Part shown: one piece after another, positions 55,451 to 63,625 of the stretch
Numbering within the stretch: position 1 is the first letter of the stretch
Layout of the letters: each line of letters starts with the position of its first letter
Source: Candidatus Hodarchaeota archaeon
Lineage (GTDB): Archaea; Asgardarchaeota; Heimdallarchaeia; Hodarchaeales; Hodarchaeaceae
Assembly (NCBI GenBank): GCA_016840035.1
Contig: JAEOTC010000038.1
Span: 1-64,000, forward strand
Reading direction: 5' to 3'
Length of the DNA stretch: 64,000 nucleotides
Notes under the pieces: generated by a model
Databases searched by the model: none
Seen by the model: the letters and a program-made list of their open reading frames with translations, nothing else
Told to the model about the DNA's origin: nothing
Program-made: the position numbers and the translations under genes

Positions 55451-56782
55451 ATGCATTTCCCTTTAATTGAGAAGACCGTGACAAAACCAAGCGTTAATCC
55501 TCCTATTACCCTAATTCCGGAGGAAGCTTCATCAATCCAAAATAGAAAACCAACTATTTATGGAGTAGCTATCGGGAAGGATACAGGACATTTTATTGTC
55601 GCCACTTACTCACAAATCTACGCTGTATTTGTTGCTGCATCTCCTCTTCTCCTTTCAATCATCACAAGCATCAGAAATCTTATTCAACTTACTGTTCAAA
55701 TGCCTTTTGGTAGATTAAGTGACAGATATGGTAGAAAACCATTCTTGACCATGGGTCTATTTATTTCAGCCCTAACGAGCTTTATAATTCCAATGATTTC
55801 GAATCCTCTTATCCTACTTATCGCTATAATCATTTATTCCCTAGCTTTTAGTATATTTTCACCTTCTTGGATTGCCCTCTTAGGTGATTCGTCTCATGAA
55901 ACAACTAGAGGTTCTTATATTGGACGTATTACAACAATAACGGTTATTTTCACGATGTTCGTCTTTCTGATCTCAGGTTGGGTAATACCCTTTCTTACAC
56001 AAGATGAAGCCTCTCAATATTCTATCATTTATTCTATCGCAGGATTTGGCTTTCTCTTCGCAGGTATTATTACATTCTTCTTCCTGCACGAAACACATGC
56101 TGGAAATAAATCAGAAAGTGAAATCCATACTCTCCCCACAAATGGGACTACTAATAAATTTTTGGCAAAGTTCTCCATTCATAACATCTTTGCTCCTTTT
56201 CGAGAAAATCCAACGTTCACTCGCTTTGTGATCATTAGTGCATTGATGGATTTTAGTATGTCCACAGGATGGCCTCTCTTCAGCTTTATTCGTCAACGCT
56301 ATGCAACACCCAGTCAATTCAGTTTTCTCTGGGCTGTTCATATGGCATGCCAGATCTTTTCTTTATCCATCGGAGGCAAAGTAATTGACAAATATGGAAA
56401 GAAAATTGGATTTAATGGACGAAGAATTATGTTCTTGATCCCATTGGTACTTTTCTTTGCCCGAGATTGGGTACAACTGGCAATTGGGAATTTTATTGGA
56501 GGAATTGGATATGGGCTATACTTTATCACAGCCACTGCTTACATCATTGATTCCGCTCCAGAGGAATCCAAAGGAAGATATATTGGTATATACCAGCTTG
56601 TCATGGGACTTTCAACCTTTCTCGGTTCCTTTGCTATGGGCGTGGTTGCTGAAATCCTTATCCCAATTTTAGGAAAATGGTCTGCGATCTATTCACTTGT
56701 ATTAGTTGTTGTGATTTTACGATTTTTGGGAGGAATTGCCTTTTATTTTGTTGATGAACCATCTAAACCAACTTCCAATTAG
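55451..56782 (+). CDS. MFS transporter
   Basis: The 443 residues form 12 predicted membrane helices with the family motif A loop GRLSDRYGRKPFLTMGLF between helices 2 and 3, and a matching GGKVIDKYGKKIGFNGRRIM loop in the second half. The N-terminal about 50 residues are hydrophilic. A drug- or metabolite-efflux role is usual for such proteins; the substrate is unknown. The next plus-strand gene follows after about 100 bases. Confidence 0.8.
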   Translation: MHFPLIEKTVTKPSVNPPITLIPEEASSIQNRKPTIYGVAIGKDTGHFIVATYSQIYAVFVAASPLLLSIITSIRNLIQLTVQMPFGRLSDRYGRKPFLTMGLFISALTSFIIPMISNPLILLIAIIIYSLAFSIFSPSWIALLGDSSHETTRGSYIGRITTITVIFTMFVFLISGWVIPFLTQDEASQYSIIYSIAGFGFLFAGIITFFFLHETHAGNKSESEIHTLPTNGTTNKFLAKFSIHNIFAPFRENPTFTRFVIISALMDFSMSTGWPLFSFIRQRYATPSQFSFLWAVHMACQIFSLSIGGKVIDKYGKKIGFNGRRIMFLIPLVLFFARDWVQLAIGNFIGGIGYGLYFITATAYIIDSAPEESKGRYIGIYQLVMGLSTFLGSFAMGVVAEILIPILGKWSAIYSLVLVVVILRFLGGIAFYFVDEPSKPTSN

Positions 56783-56884
56783 TTTCATACAAAATCAAAG
56801 AAATCGATTATACCCATCCAAAGTTTAAAATATCGATCAAATCTACTTTGGGGGTATATTCAGAAAATTTCTAGGTGATCACGT

Positions 56885-57490
56885 TTGGAGTCAGAAGAGG
56901 ACAGAAAGAGAGCTTATGATGAAAGGTTGATTGTTAAAGAGTCAGCTTTGGATTTATTAGGCCATTTTTCAACAGCTGCTGCTATCTTAGCAGGATTTTT
57001 CTTAACAGCGGCAATTTTCTTGGTTTCAGTAAATGCTGAACGACTTGGTTCCGCTCAATACAGTTTCCTAGATGAACCGATTGGGGATCAATTTGGTCTT
57101 ACTGAAATCCTACGTCAATGGTTACCAGATTCTTTTGTTACGAATTATTGGCCTAATCATTATTCTTATATGTTAATAATCTTTATCATTCTATTCTTAC
57201 TCGCTATGTTTTCTTATGCCTGTTATATTCAGGCTGGGTTATCTCATATGAAAGTTCTCGAAGGAAAAAGCAGTTCCCTTAATCGTGTTTGGTTTTGGCA
57301 AAAATGGGGGTTGCGTATCTTAATCTTAGGCTTGATCGCTGCATTCATCAGTCTACCTTGGGCTATTCTTCGCTTTGCTTTTGAACATGCCTTTTCTTGG
57401 ACTATCGTTCTCCTTTCTATTGTACTCATCTGTGGCTTGATTCTTGGAATTGGTATCAAGCTGATAAATATCCGAAGGATGAGCCACTGA
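56885..57490 (+). CDS. Membrane protein with four helices, 201 aa
   Basis: The ORF starts at TTG (MESEEDRKRAYDERL) and has four hydrophobic segments: AAAILAGFFLTAAIFLVSV, SYMLIIFIILFLLAMFSYACYI, ILILGLIAAFISLPWAIL and SWTIVLLSIVLICGLILGIGI. No signature is recognised. It lies between two MFS genes on the same strand and 47 bases before the second one. Confidence 0.6.
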   Translation: MESEEDRKRAYDERLIVKESALDLLGHFSTAAAILAGFFLTAAIFLVSVNAERLGSAQYSFLDEPIGDQFGLTEILRQWLPDSFVTNYWPNHYSYMLIIFIILFLLAMFSYACYIQAGLSHMKVLEGKSSSLNRVWFWQKWGLRILILGLIAAFISLPWAILRFAFEHAFSWTIVLLSIVLICGLILGIGIKLINIRRMSH

Positions 57491-57537
57491 TCAGTTGAAT
57501 AACCAGATTTATCTATACAGTTCAAGAGATTACGGTA

Positions 57538-58815
57538 ATGGCACCAAATATCCGTCACCAATTATTAGCCTTTATGTCAATATCTCATTTTATTCATCAT
57601 GTGCTATTGTATGCGTTCCCTGCTTTAATTATCCTTATCATTAATGACATTCCTCTCACTTATCTCGAAATGGGAATATTAGGTTCTCTTCCGTCTTTGA
57701 TTATGGCCTTTACCTCTCCCGCAATCGGTTATTTAGGAAAAAAGGCACGAAAAGGATTTTTCATTGTTCTCATCGGTGTCTTTTTCTTTGCTGTGTCTAG
57801 TTTTTGTATCTCGATTGCTAATGACTTCTTAGGATTGTTTTTAGGGAATATTATTCTTGGATTTGGTTGCACTACATATCATCCCGTAGGTTTGGGTGTT
57901 TCGGCGAATTCTTTTTCAGATCGTAACCGTGGTAAGGCCATGGCTATAAACCATGCCGCTGGAGTGATTGGAACTGCAGTCAGCCCATTTAGTACGCTAT
58001 CATTGGCATTGTTTGTTTTGACTTGGCGATGGACTTTCTTTTTATTAGGTTTGGTCTGTATATTTCTTGCCATTGTTCTTCTTATATGGATGTTTTTCCA
58101 GAAATTAATAACTCGTTTTGAAACCTTAGTATCACTAAAGGAGAAACAGAATTCCCAAAGTGAAACAATGAAGAACTCTTCGATTCGGCATTCACCTCAT
58201 AGAAACTGGATTTTAACGAGTTTAGCTCTTATAATCATAATTAGTGCAATGCGAGGGGGAGTCTATCGATCTGTTAGTTATTTTACCACTACTTTACTCC
58301 GAAACTTCTATGATTTTGATGCTTTCATGGCTGGAGGAATAACCAGTTTTATTCTTTTATTAGGATCTATGTCTGATATTTATGGCGCTGTCAATTCAGA
58401 TAGAATGGGGCCACGCGGAAGAATTAGAATTATCCTTATTTCTGCATTAATCTCAAGTTTGGCTATTACTAGCCTTATTGTATTTACAGTTAGCTTTACG
58501 GATGTTTTAATGATTATCCTCGGATTCTCCGTATTTGCTATAGGATTTTATCTTGCAGGAGGAACATTGCAAGCATTACAAGTTGATCTCGTTCCTGTGG
58601 GAGATAGAACGTTTTTCTACTCGCTCGTTTTTTCCCTAGGTCTCGTTGTTAGTTCCTTTTCCCCTACAATCTTTGGAGCACTACTGGATGAATTTAATTC
58701 TCCTGTGGGTGGATTACTCTTTATGTTAAGTTTAATGGTAATATCTTTTATTATAACAGAGATGTTTCGTCGACGAATTCCGTTTGCGGAGAAGAACCAA
58801 TTATTTTCTAATTAA
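57538..58815 (+). CDS. MFS transporter, fosmidomycin-resistance-like
   Basis: The 425 residues have 12 helices with the MFS loop GYLGKKARKGFFIVLIG and the helix-4/5 stretch YHPVGLGVSANSFSDRNRGKAMAINHAAGVIG that is characteristic of the Fsr-like branch. Members export small molecules such as fosmidomycin. It converges with the PAC2 gene with no gap. Substrate is unknown. Confidence 0.78.
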   Translation: MAPNIRHQLLAFMSISHFIHHVLLYAFPALIILIINDIPLTYLEMGILGSLPSLIMAFTSPAIGYLGKKARKGFFIVLIGVFFFAVSSFCISIANDFLGLFLGNIILGFGCTTYHPVGLGVSANSFSDRNRGKAMAINHAAGVIGTAVSPFSTLSLALFVLTWRWTFFLLGLVCIFLAIVLLIWMFFQKLITRFETLVSLKEKQNSQSETMKNSSIRHSPHRNWILTSLALIIIISAMRGGVYRSVSYFTTTLLRNFYDFDAFMAGGITSFILLLGSMSDIYGAVNSDRMGPRGRIRIILISALISSLAITSLIVFTVSFTDVLMIILGFSVFAIGFYLAGGTLQALQVDLVPVGDRTFFYSLVFSLGLVVSSFSPTIFGALLDEFNSPVGGLLFMLSLMVISFIITEMFRRRIPFAEKNQLFSN

Positions 58816-59586
58816 TTATATATAATAACTGGGTCCTCGTGAGGATTCATCATCTGAACCACCCTCTGCTTCCTCTGCTTGATGTAATAAATCATTTTTC
58901 TGAACAGCTTCCTCAATAATTCCATCAAGGTCTTCATATTTATAATCAAGAGAGAAAAGTTTTGCTAATCGTTTAAGGAGATTTTTGCTAGCTAATGGAT
59001 CTGTACCGACTAGAGTTAATTTCCCAAGTAATCCAAAACTCCGTAATCCCTTCTCCGCAGCTAAAGCTGAGAAGACTCCTACTGCTCCTGTTATTTCTCC
59101 TCCCTTTAAAGGTGTGATTTCAAACCCTTCTAACCACTTCATGGTTTCTTCGTTATAACCAAATGCAGCGACTTCTGGTCCTTCTTCTAATGCCCTGAGT
59201 CCTCCCAAACACACAACAGTCTTTGCTTTCAACTCAATGACAAAATCTAGAACTTCATTCAAGACCTGTATAATTCCGATATCATGGGGTTGCGCATCAC
59301 CTGTTAATATCAATAGATTCGGAGTTGTTTTTGTGATTGCGTAGATTTCCATTCGTGCCAGTTGCCCTACTCCCTGGTCATTATCAATCTGCACCACAGG
59401 TGGGAAGAATGAACTGTATACACGGGCAATTTCGACGCCATTAAATTGATCGATTAAAAAATTGGCTGCGATCTTTCCTATTAACCCCATACCGGGTAAT
59501 CCTTGAATAACAACTGTATCAGGCTTTAGATCTACTTCGGTAAGTTTATGGAAGTAGCTGAAAGAATTTCCATTCGATTGACTCAA
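58816..59586 (-). CDS. PAC2-family proteasome-assembly-chaperone-like protein
   Basis: The 256 residues start KPDTVVIQGLPGMGLIGKIAANFLID, then VYSSFFPPVVQID and LLILTGDAQPHDIGIIQVLNEVLDF, and end in the domain with AGVFSALAAEKGLRSFGLLG-like helices. That is the archaeal PAC2 family, related to eukaryotic PAC2 and to an ATP-grasp-associated group. Some archaeal members may assist proteasome assembly. The C-terminal tail is acidic. It is separated from radA by about 130 bases. Confidence 0.85.
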   Translation of the reverse strand: MSQSNGNSFSYFHKLTEVDLKPDTVVIQGLPGMGLIGKIAANFLIDQFNGVEIARVYSSFFPPVVQIDNDQGVGQLARMEIYAITKTTPNLLILTGDAQPHDIGIIQVLNEVLDFVIELKAKTVVCLGGLRALEEGPEVAAFGYNEETMKWLEGFEITPLKGGEITGAVGVFSALAAEKGLRSFGLLGKLTLVGTDPLASKNLLKRLAKLFSLDYKYEDLDGIIEEAVQKNDLLHQAEEAEGGSDDESSRGPSYYI

Positions 59587-59718
59587 TATAGTACCTCAAT
59601 TACTAATTCGTTCTCAACATTTTATTGACTAGGTTGCGGAAAAACGAGTGAATCCCACACAGAAAAGGGAATGATAAAGAGATTGAGTCGTTTTCCAAGA
59701 AATATTGATTTTTATCTC

Positions 59719-60684
59719 CTAATAATCGAGGGGAGGACCATCACGAATACCTTGAGGAGTGATATGATAGACTGCTTCTCTTTCAGCTAATTCGGGTGAA
59801 TCAAATATACGAGCAATACGTGCAGTTCCCCTTGATTTACGTAATAGGATTCTATGAGTAGGTCTATGACCCCATGCAAATCCCAATGCAGGTTCCAAAT
59901 TTTGTGCTCCTGAGAATAGATTATCAGGGTTACTAAGAATTTGATTTGTAGTTATAATAGCTAGTTTGTAGCTATCTGCTAATCGTTGAAGAGTTTCCGC
60001 ATGAGCCATAAGCGTCTGTTGACGTCTTGGAAGGTTCTCTTTCCCAGGAAATTCGGCGCGGAAATGTGATGCCATAGAGTCGATGACTACTAATCGAATA
60101 TTGTTTTCCTCAATGATTTTGTCTGCATTCTTGATCAACTGAATCTGGTGATCTGAATTATAAGCACGACTCACAAAGATATTGTTTAAGAATATTTTTG
60201 GATCATCTGTAAACGAATATGCCATTTCGGCTACCCTTGCGGGAGCAAATGTATTTTCTGTGTCAACAAAGAGAGCTTTTCCTTCTAATCCTCCTTCTTC
60301 TACGCTTCGTTGAACATTTAGACATAATTGAAATGATATTTGTGTTTTTCCGGTTGCAAATGCTCCACTAAATTCTGTAATGGATCCAACAGTAATTCCT
60401 CCTCCCAAGATGTCATCAAGTGATTGTGAAGAGGTGGTAATTCTAGGTTTTGTTAACTCTTGCTTCAATAGTGATGCTGCTGTTGTTGGTTGGTTCATTC
60501 CAATGACTTTTCTTGCTTGATTCACTGCTCGTTCTGCAGATGACTTACTTACTTCGCAGCGTTCCATTACTTCACTTGGAGGAGTCGCAGCTAGCGCCAT
60601 TAGACTAGGAAACTCTTCCTCAAGTCGGCCTCGAAGCTCTTTTGCTACATTTAACTGAGTGAAATCATTTGTCTTGCTCATCAT
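59719..60684 (-). CDS. radA: DNA repair and recombination protein RadA
   Basis: The archaeal RecA/Rad51 homologue catalyses strand exchange. The 321 residues have an N-terminal helix-hairpin-helix-like domain (about 1-75), Walker A EFSGAFATGKTQISFQL (about 103-119; the family has GxxGxGKTQ), Walker B LVVIDSMASHFRAEF, and QTLMAHAETLQRLAD, and TNQILSNPDN. The end shows the RadA signature GIRDGPPLDY. The usual second glycine in the P-loop is Ala-Thr-Gly here, a mild variant. It ends in TAG. Confidence 0.92.
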   Translation of the reverse strand: MMSKTNDFTQLNVAKELRGRLEEEFPSLMALAATPPSEVMERCEVSKSSAERAVNQARKVIGMNQPTTAASLLKQELTKPRITTSSQSLDDILGGGITVGSITEFSGAFATGKTQISFQLCLNVQRSVEEGGLEGKALFVDTENTFAPARVAEMAYSFTDDPKIFLNNIFVSRAYNSDHQIQLIKNADKIIEENNIRLVVIDSMASHFRAEFPGKENLPRRQQTLMAHAETLQRLADSYKLAIITTNQILSNPDNLFSGAQNLEPALGFAWGHRPTHRILLRKSRGTARIARIFDSPELAEREAVYHITPQGIRDGPPLDY

Positions 60685-60782
60685 TCATCCTTTCAATGGA
60701 ACCAGTTATTATTTCCAAAATATGAGTATTAAGTCTCCTTAGGTTGAGGAAATTTCTTCTTACGCTATATTAGGTTTTCTCT

Positions 60783-61694
60783 CTACCGACGTATTTTTGT
60801 CATCAGGTAGTCAACTATTTTTTCAGCGACATTAATATTGGGATTCGCTATTTCAAACGCTTTCCACCCAGGACAGGCATTTACTTCAAGAACATACATC
60901 CCATTTGGTGTAGGAAATAGGTCGATTCCAGCCACTTCAATCTTTATTCTTTCGACTATTTGATGAACTAATTCTTCATCTTCCGTTGATAATGTATATG
61001 CTTCACAATTTGCTCCAAGGGCAAAATTTGTTCTCCATTCTCCTGTTAAAGCAGTTCGTTTCATACTCCCAATTATTTCGTTTCCTATGGAAAATACTCG
61101 TATATCGGCGGAGGGGGGAGCTTTATGCGGAGGCCCAGTTTGAAGATATTCTTGAATCATAATTGGTTCAGAGGATCGCATGAACAATGATTCAATTATT
61201 TCCTCAGCAGCTTTTGAATTGTAAGCCAACAGTGTTCCACTTCCCTGTGTTGCATCAGGTAGTTTGATTACCAATGGGAATTTGAAAGCTTTTAACAGTT
61301 GGTCTATCTGGAATGCGTTATTTATCAAGATCGTTTTTGGCAATTGGACCCCTTTAATCTTTGAGATGGTTTGATAGCACCGAAATTTATCCCGAGAAAG
61401 GAATAGCGCTTCTGCGGAGAGAGTACTTGGTATATCCATCAGTTCGAAGTGCTTCAGGCATAATACACCTAAATTTGTTTGTGATCTGCCTATACGTGGA
61501 ATAACCCCCAAAAGAGGGTGTAGTGATTGGTTTGCGAACCTAGCATCAGCTCCAGTAGAGCTAATTAGGGGAAAAACATATTGTGTAGAAAGGAAAACAC
61601 CAGAAACATCGTTTCTTTTATTTATGTCCTTTAGTAATTCGGTTGTCGGGAAATAATCCTTATTTCGACTTAGGACACCTATTTGTCTTGCCAG
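60783..61694 (-). CDS. RimK-type ATP-grasp ligase (start at CTG)
   Basis: ATP-grasp enzymes of this family add glutamate to substrates such as tetrahydromethanopterin (MptN) or ribosomal protein. Conserved stretches include PRIGRSQTNLGVL, LPDATQGSGTLLAY, DIRVFSIGNEIIGSM and YVLEVNACPGWKAFE. The ORF track starts at a TTG at 61511, which drops the family's N-terminal domain. In the same frame, 61 further codons read QIGVLSRNKDYFPTTELL and VFLSTQYVFPLISSTGADAR. The only initiation candidate is CTG at 61694, exactly 9 bases after a perfect aggagg. The tRNA lies upstream. Confidence 0.8.
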   Translation of the reverse strand: MARQIGVLSRNKDYFPTTELLKDINKRNDVSGVFLSTQYVFPLISSTGADARFANQSLHPLLGVIPRIGRSQTNLGVLCLKHFELMDIPSTLSAEALFLSRDKFRCYQTISKIKGVQLPKTILINNAFQIDQLLKAFKFPLVIKLPDATQGSGTLLAYNSKAAEEIIESLFMRSSEPIMIQEYLQTGPPHKAPPSADIRVFSIGNEIIGSMKRTALTGEWRTNFALGANCEAYTLSTEDEELVHQIVERIKIEVAGIDLFPTPNGMYVLEVNACPGWKAFEIANPNINVAEKIVDYLMTKIRR

Positions 61695-61703
61695 ACTTGA
61701 ATG

Positions 61704-61709
61704 CCTCCT
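61704..61709 (-). promoter_or_regulatory. Ribosome site that fixes the rimK start
   Basis: The minus strand reads aggagg-cattcaagt-ctg. A perfect Shine-Dalgarno 9 bases before CTG at 61694 in the correct frame supports CTG initiation, since no ATG, GTG or TTG lies in that frame before residue 62. Confidence 0.6.
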
Positions 61710-61713
61710 TAGA

Positions 61714-61821
61714 TAGCCCCGCTCAGATTCGAACTGAGGTCAGAGAGAATTTCCACATAGCTTATACCGAATAAACTGATGTCATAGAACTCTCTATGAT
61801 GGACCACTACACTACGGGGCT
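61714..61821 (-). tRNA. tRNA with a 35-base intron; predicted mature anticodon CUA (Gln-type body)
   Basis: The acceptor stem is agccccg/cggggct (A1-U72) with discriminator A. The D arm is gtgtagtggtccatcat, the anticodon stem gagag/ctctc, the T arm ctcag-ttcgaat-ctgag. The intron, about 61749-61783, makes a textbook bulge-helix-bulge with a 3-base bulge (atg), 4-base helix (ttct/ggaa) and 3-base bulge (att), at canonical position 37/38. Splicing there yields loop UUCUAUU and anticodon CUA, which reads the amber codon. A1-U72 and the D arm resemble archaeal tRNA-Gln, whose anticodon should be UUG or CUG. The tRNA call is firm; its identity is not. Confidence 0.8.
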
Positions 61822-61825
61822 GAAA

Positions 61826-62029
61826 TTAACGAATTGGGCTTGAAAAAGTCAGAATATCGTCAATAAGTTCCACGTGTGTTATTAACATCCTTCTGCAGCA
61901 GTATCGTTTCAATTCAAAAGAATCGAGTAACTCTGATGCTTCTTTACCTGCTTTCAAACCATCTAAAAAATCATCATAATACTGAGCAATAACTTTACCG
62001 CAGGTATAACATCGGATTGGAATCATCAT
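61826..62029 (-). CDS. rpoN: DNA-directed RNA polymerase subunit N (Rpo10)
   Basis: This 67-residue subunit is the archaeal counterpart of Rpb10. It begins MMIPIRCYTCGKVIAQYY and has the paired cysteines YCCRRMLITHVELIDDIL of the zinc site. It is 16 bases downstream of uS2 in the usual archaeal ribosomal-protein order, and the tRNA gene follows it by 4 bases. Confidence 0.95.
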   Translation of the reverse strand: MMIPIRCYTCGKVIAQYYDDFLDGLKAGKEASELLDSFELKRYCCRRMLITHVELIDDILTFSSPIR

Positions 62030-62045
62030 GGTTATTGATCACCCT

Positions 62046-62699
62046 TTAGAATCCATCATCACTCATGGGACGGCGGCCGCGTGGAGCTCTAAACAATTCT
62101 ACTCGCATTTGAGCATCTTTCTCGGGTGTTAATTCTCCACGTTCACGGAGTATCTCCTTAGTTAATAACCAAAAGATCATTGCTAATGAATTGCGTCCTT
62201 TGTTGTTGCATGGAATTGCTAGATCGATATTCTTTATTGTATTATCAGTATCGACCAACGATATCACTGGTATTCCCATTCGATATGCTTCTTTAAGCGC
62301 TTGATGATCAAAATGAGGATCAGTGATCAAAATGCTTGTTGGTTCAACGAAATTATAGCGTCCTTTAATATTTGGATTTGTAAAAATTCCTGGAATGAAT
62401 CTTCCAGTAATCGGAACGGCACCGGTCACTTTGCAGAACATTTCTACAGGATAAATTCCGTACGCTCTAACGCTGCATGCTGCTACTCGTGACATATCTT
62501 GACGAGCAAGGAATTTTGCTGCTGTACGGATTCGATCATCAGTTTTATGGACATCTAATACATATAGACCATCACTTCGTGTCCGATAAATTGCCCAATC
62601 CATGCTTTTCATTCCGCTGGAGGTTCCTATATGGACACCAGCCTTCAGATAATCTTCTAGAGGGGTGAGCAACTCTTCTTCTTGTGTAGGGGTTGTCAT
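62046..62699 (-). CDS. rps2: Small ribosomal subunit protein uS2
   Basis: The 217 residues show the family start DYLKAGVHIGTSSGMKSMDWAIY, then TGRFIPGIFTNPNI, EPTSILITDPHFDHQALKEAY, and PVISLVDTDNTIKNIDLAIPCNNKGRNSLAMIFWLL, all signature stretches of archaeal/eukaryotic S2. The C-terminal tail is short and arginine-rich. It is followed by rpoN. Confidence 0.96.
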   Translation of the reverse strand: MTTPTQEEELLTPLEDYLKAGVHIGTSSGMKSMDWAIYRTRSDGLYVLDVHKTDDRIRTAAKFLARQDMSRVAACSVRAYGIYPVEMFCKVTGAVPITGRFIPGIFTNPNIKGRYNFVEPTSILITDPHFDHQALKEAYRMGIPVISLVDTDNTIKNIDLAIPCNNKGRNSLAMIFWLLTKEILRERGELTPEKDAQMRVELFRAPRGRRPMSDDGF

Positions 62700-62806
62700 T
62701 TGAAGAAATTCCTTATTTTATCAATCCTTTCTGCGTTTAAGTGACAGTTACCCTAGTAAAAAACGATGTTAAGAAGTTTTGTAGATGTCTTTTTGAGGTG
62801 GAACTA

Positions 62807-63583
62807 TCAAGAAAAGAAATTGAATTCAATCGTTTTTTGCTCTGAATCAGCCCAAGAGGCTTTCTTTGACTTCACCATTAATTTCATTATTATTTGTAAA
62901 TCCTTAGGGGGTAGTGATGACCAAGTTTGGTTCATTTTGACCATGTCGTATAGAGTTACCATCTCAAATCCATTTTGGAAGCTGTAATTAAATATTTCTT
63001 CTGCAAAAGAATTTAGGGTCTTCCAATATACTCGAAGGCGCGTTTCGTCTGTGTCCCACCATGTGGCTTTTTCCTGTTCAATCAAATATTCGGAAATGGC
63101 TTTGAGTTGCGGGATCGAGAGTTTTTTATGGAGAATTCCATTTTGAAAGGGATAGACCAAACTAATTTCTTGAAGGTCAAGAATATGCTGATTCAAAACT
63201 CTTGCGAATGCAAGTAAAAAGTCTCCCCATGTGATTAGCCATTGTTGTTTTAACTCTGGATCTTCTGGGATCATCCAACGCCAAGGTTTCGATACCCAGC
63301 CTGGTAATATTGGCTTAACATTTGGATGAACAGTTCCAGGTTTTAACTCTGAGATGGATATTCTCTCTACTGGCTTGGTTACCACTTTTTCGACTGTTAA
63401 TGTTCTAGATGGAACTTGAATTTGTGGTAAAGTATGGGTTATTGTTTCTTTCTCAAACTTTGGTGTTTCAACCTTAGATGGGGCGGAAGAATCCGTAGTT
63501 ACATCTTGAAGGACTTCTTCAAGGACATCAATATTACTTTTTTTCTTCTCGACCTTTTCCTTCTTTCGTTGTAATTCTGCCAT
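62807..63583 (-). CDS. vps25: ESCRT-II subunit VPS25-like protein
   Basis: From the ATG at 63583 (MAELQRKKEKVEKKK) the protein has about 258 residues. The first about 95 are charged and disordered. The rest has two winged-helix domains of Vps25 type: KQQWLITWGDFLLAFARVLNQH, FQNGILHKKLSIPQLKAISEYL, WWDTDETRLRVYWKTLNSFAEEIFNY and GFEMVTLYDMV. Eukaryotic Vps25 is the ESCRT-II arm that recruits ESCRT-III. It lies 43 bases downstream of vps4, and the ESCRT pair continues into uS2 and rpoN. Confidence 0.85.
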   Translation of the reverse strand: MAELQRKKEKVEKKKSNIDVLEEVLQDVTTDSSAPSKVETPKFEKETITHTLPQIQVPSRTLTVEKVVTKPVERISISELKPGTVHPNVKPILPGWVSKPWRWMIPEDPELKQQWLITWGDFLLAFARVLNQHILDLQEISLVYPFQNGILHKKLSIPQLKAISEYLIEQEKATWWDTDETRLRVYWKTLNSFAEEIFNYSFQNGFEMVTLYDMVKMNQTWSSLPPKDLQIIMKLMVKSKKASWADSEQKTIEFNFFS

Positions 63584-63625
63584 CCAAGAACAACTCAAAA
63601 TCCGATAAATGTAGAAGGACTCTCT

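Noticed and set aside
61714-61821. Reassignment of UAG to an amino acid genome-wide
   Set aside because: Several conserved genes end in TAG at the expected length (trmI, radA, rimK, tfb), so UAG works as a stop.
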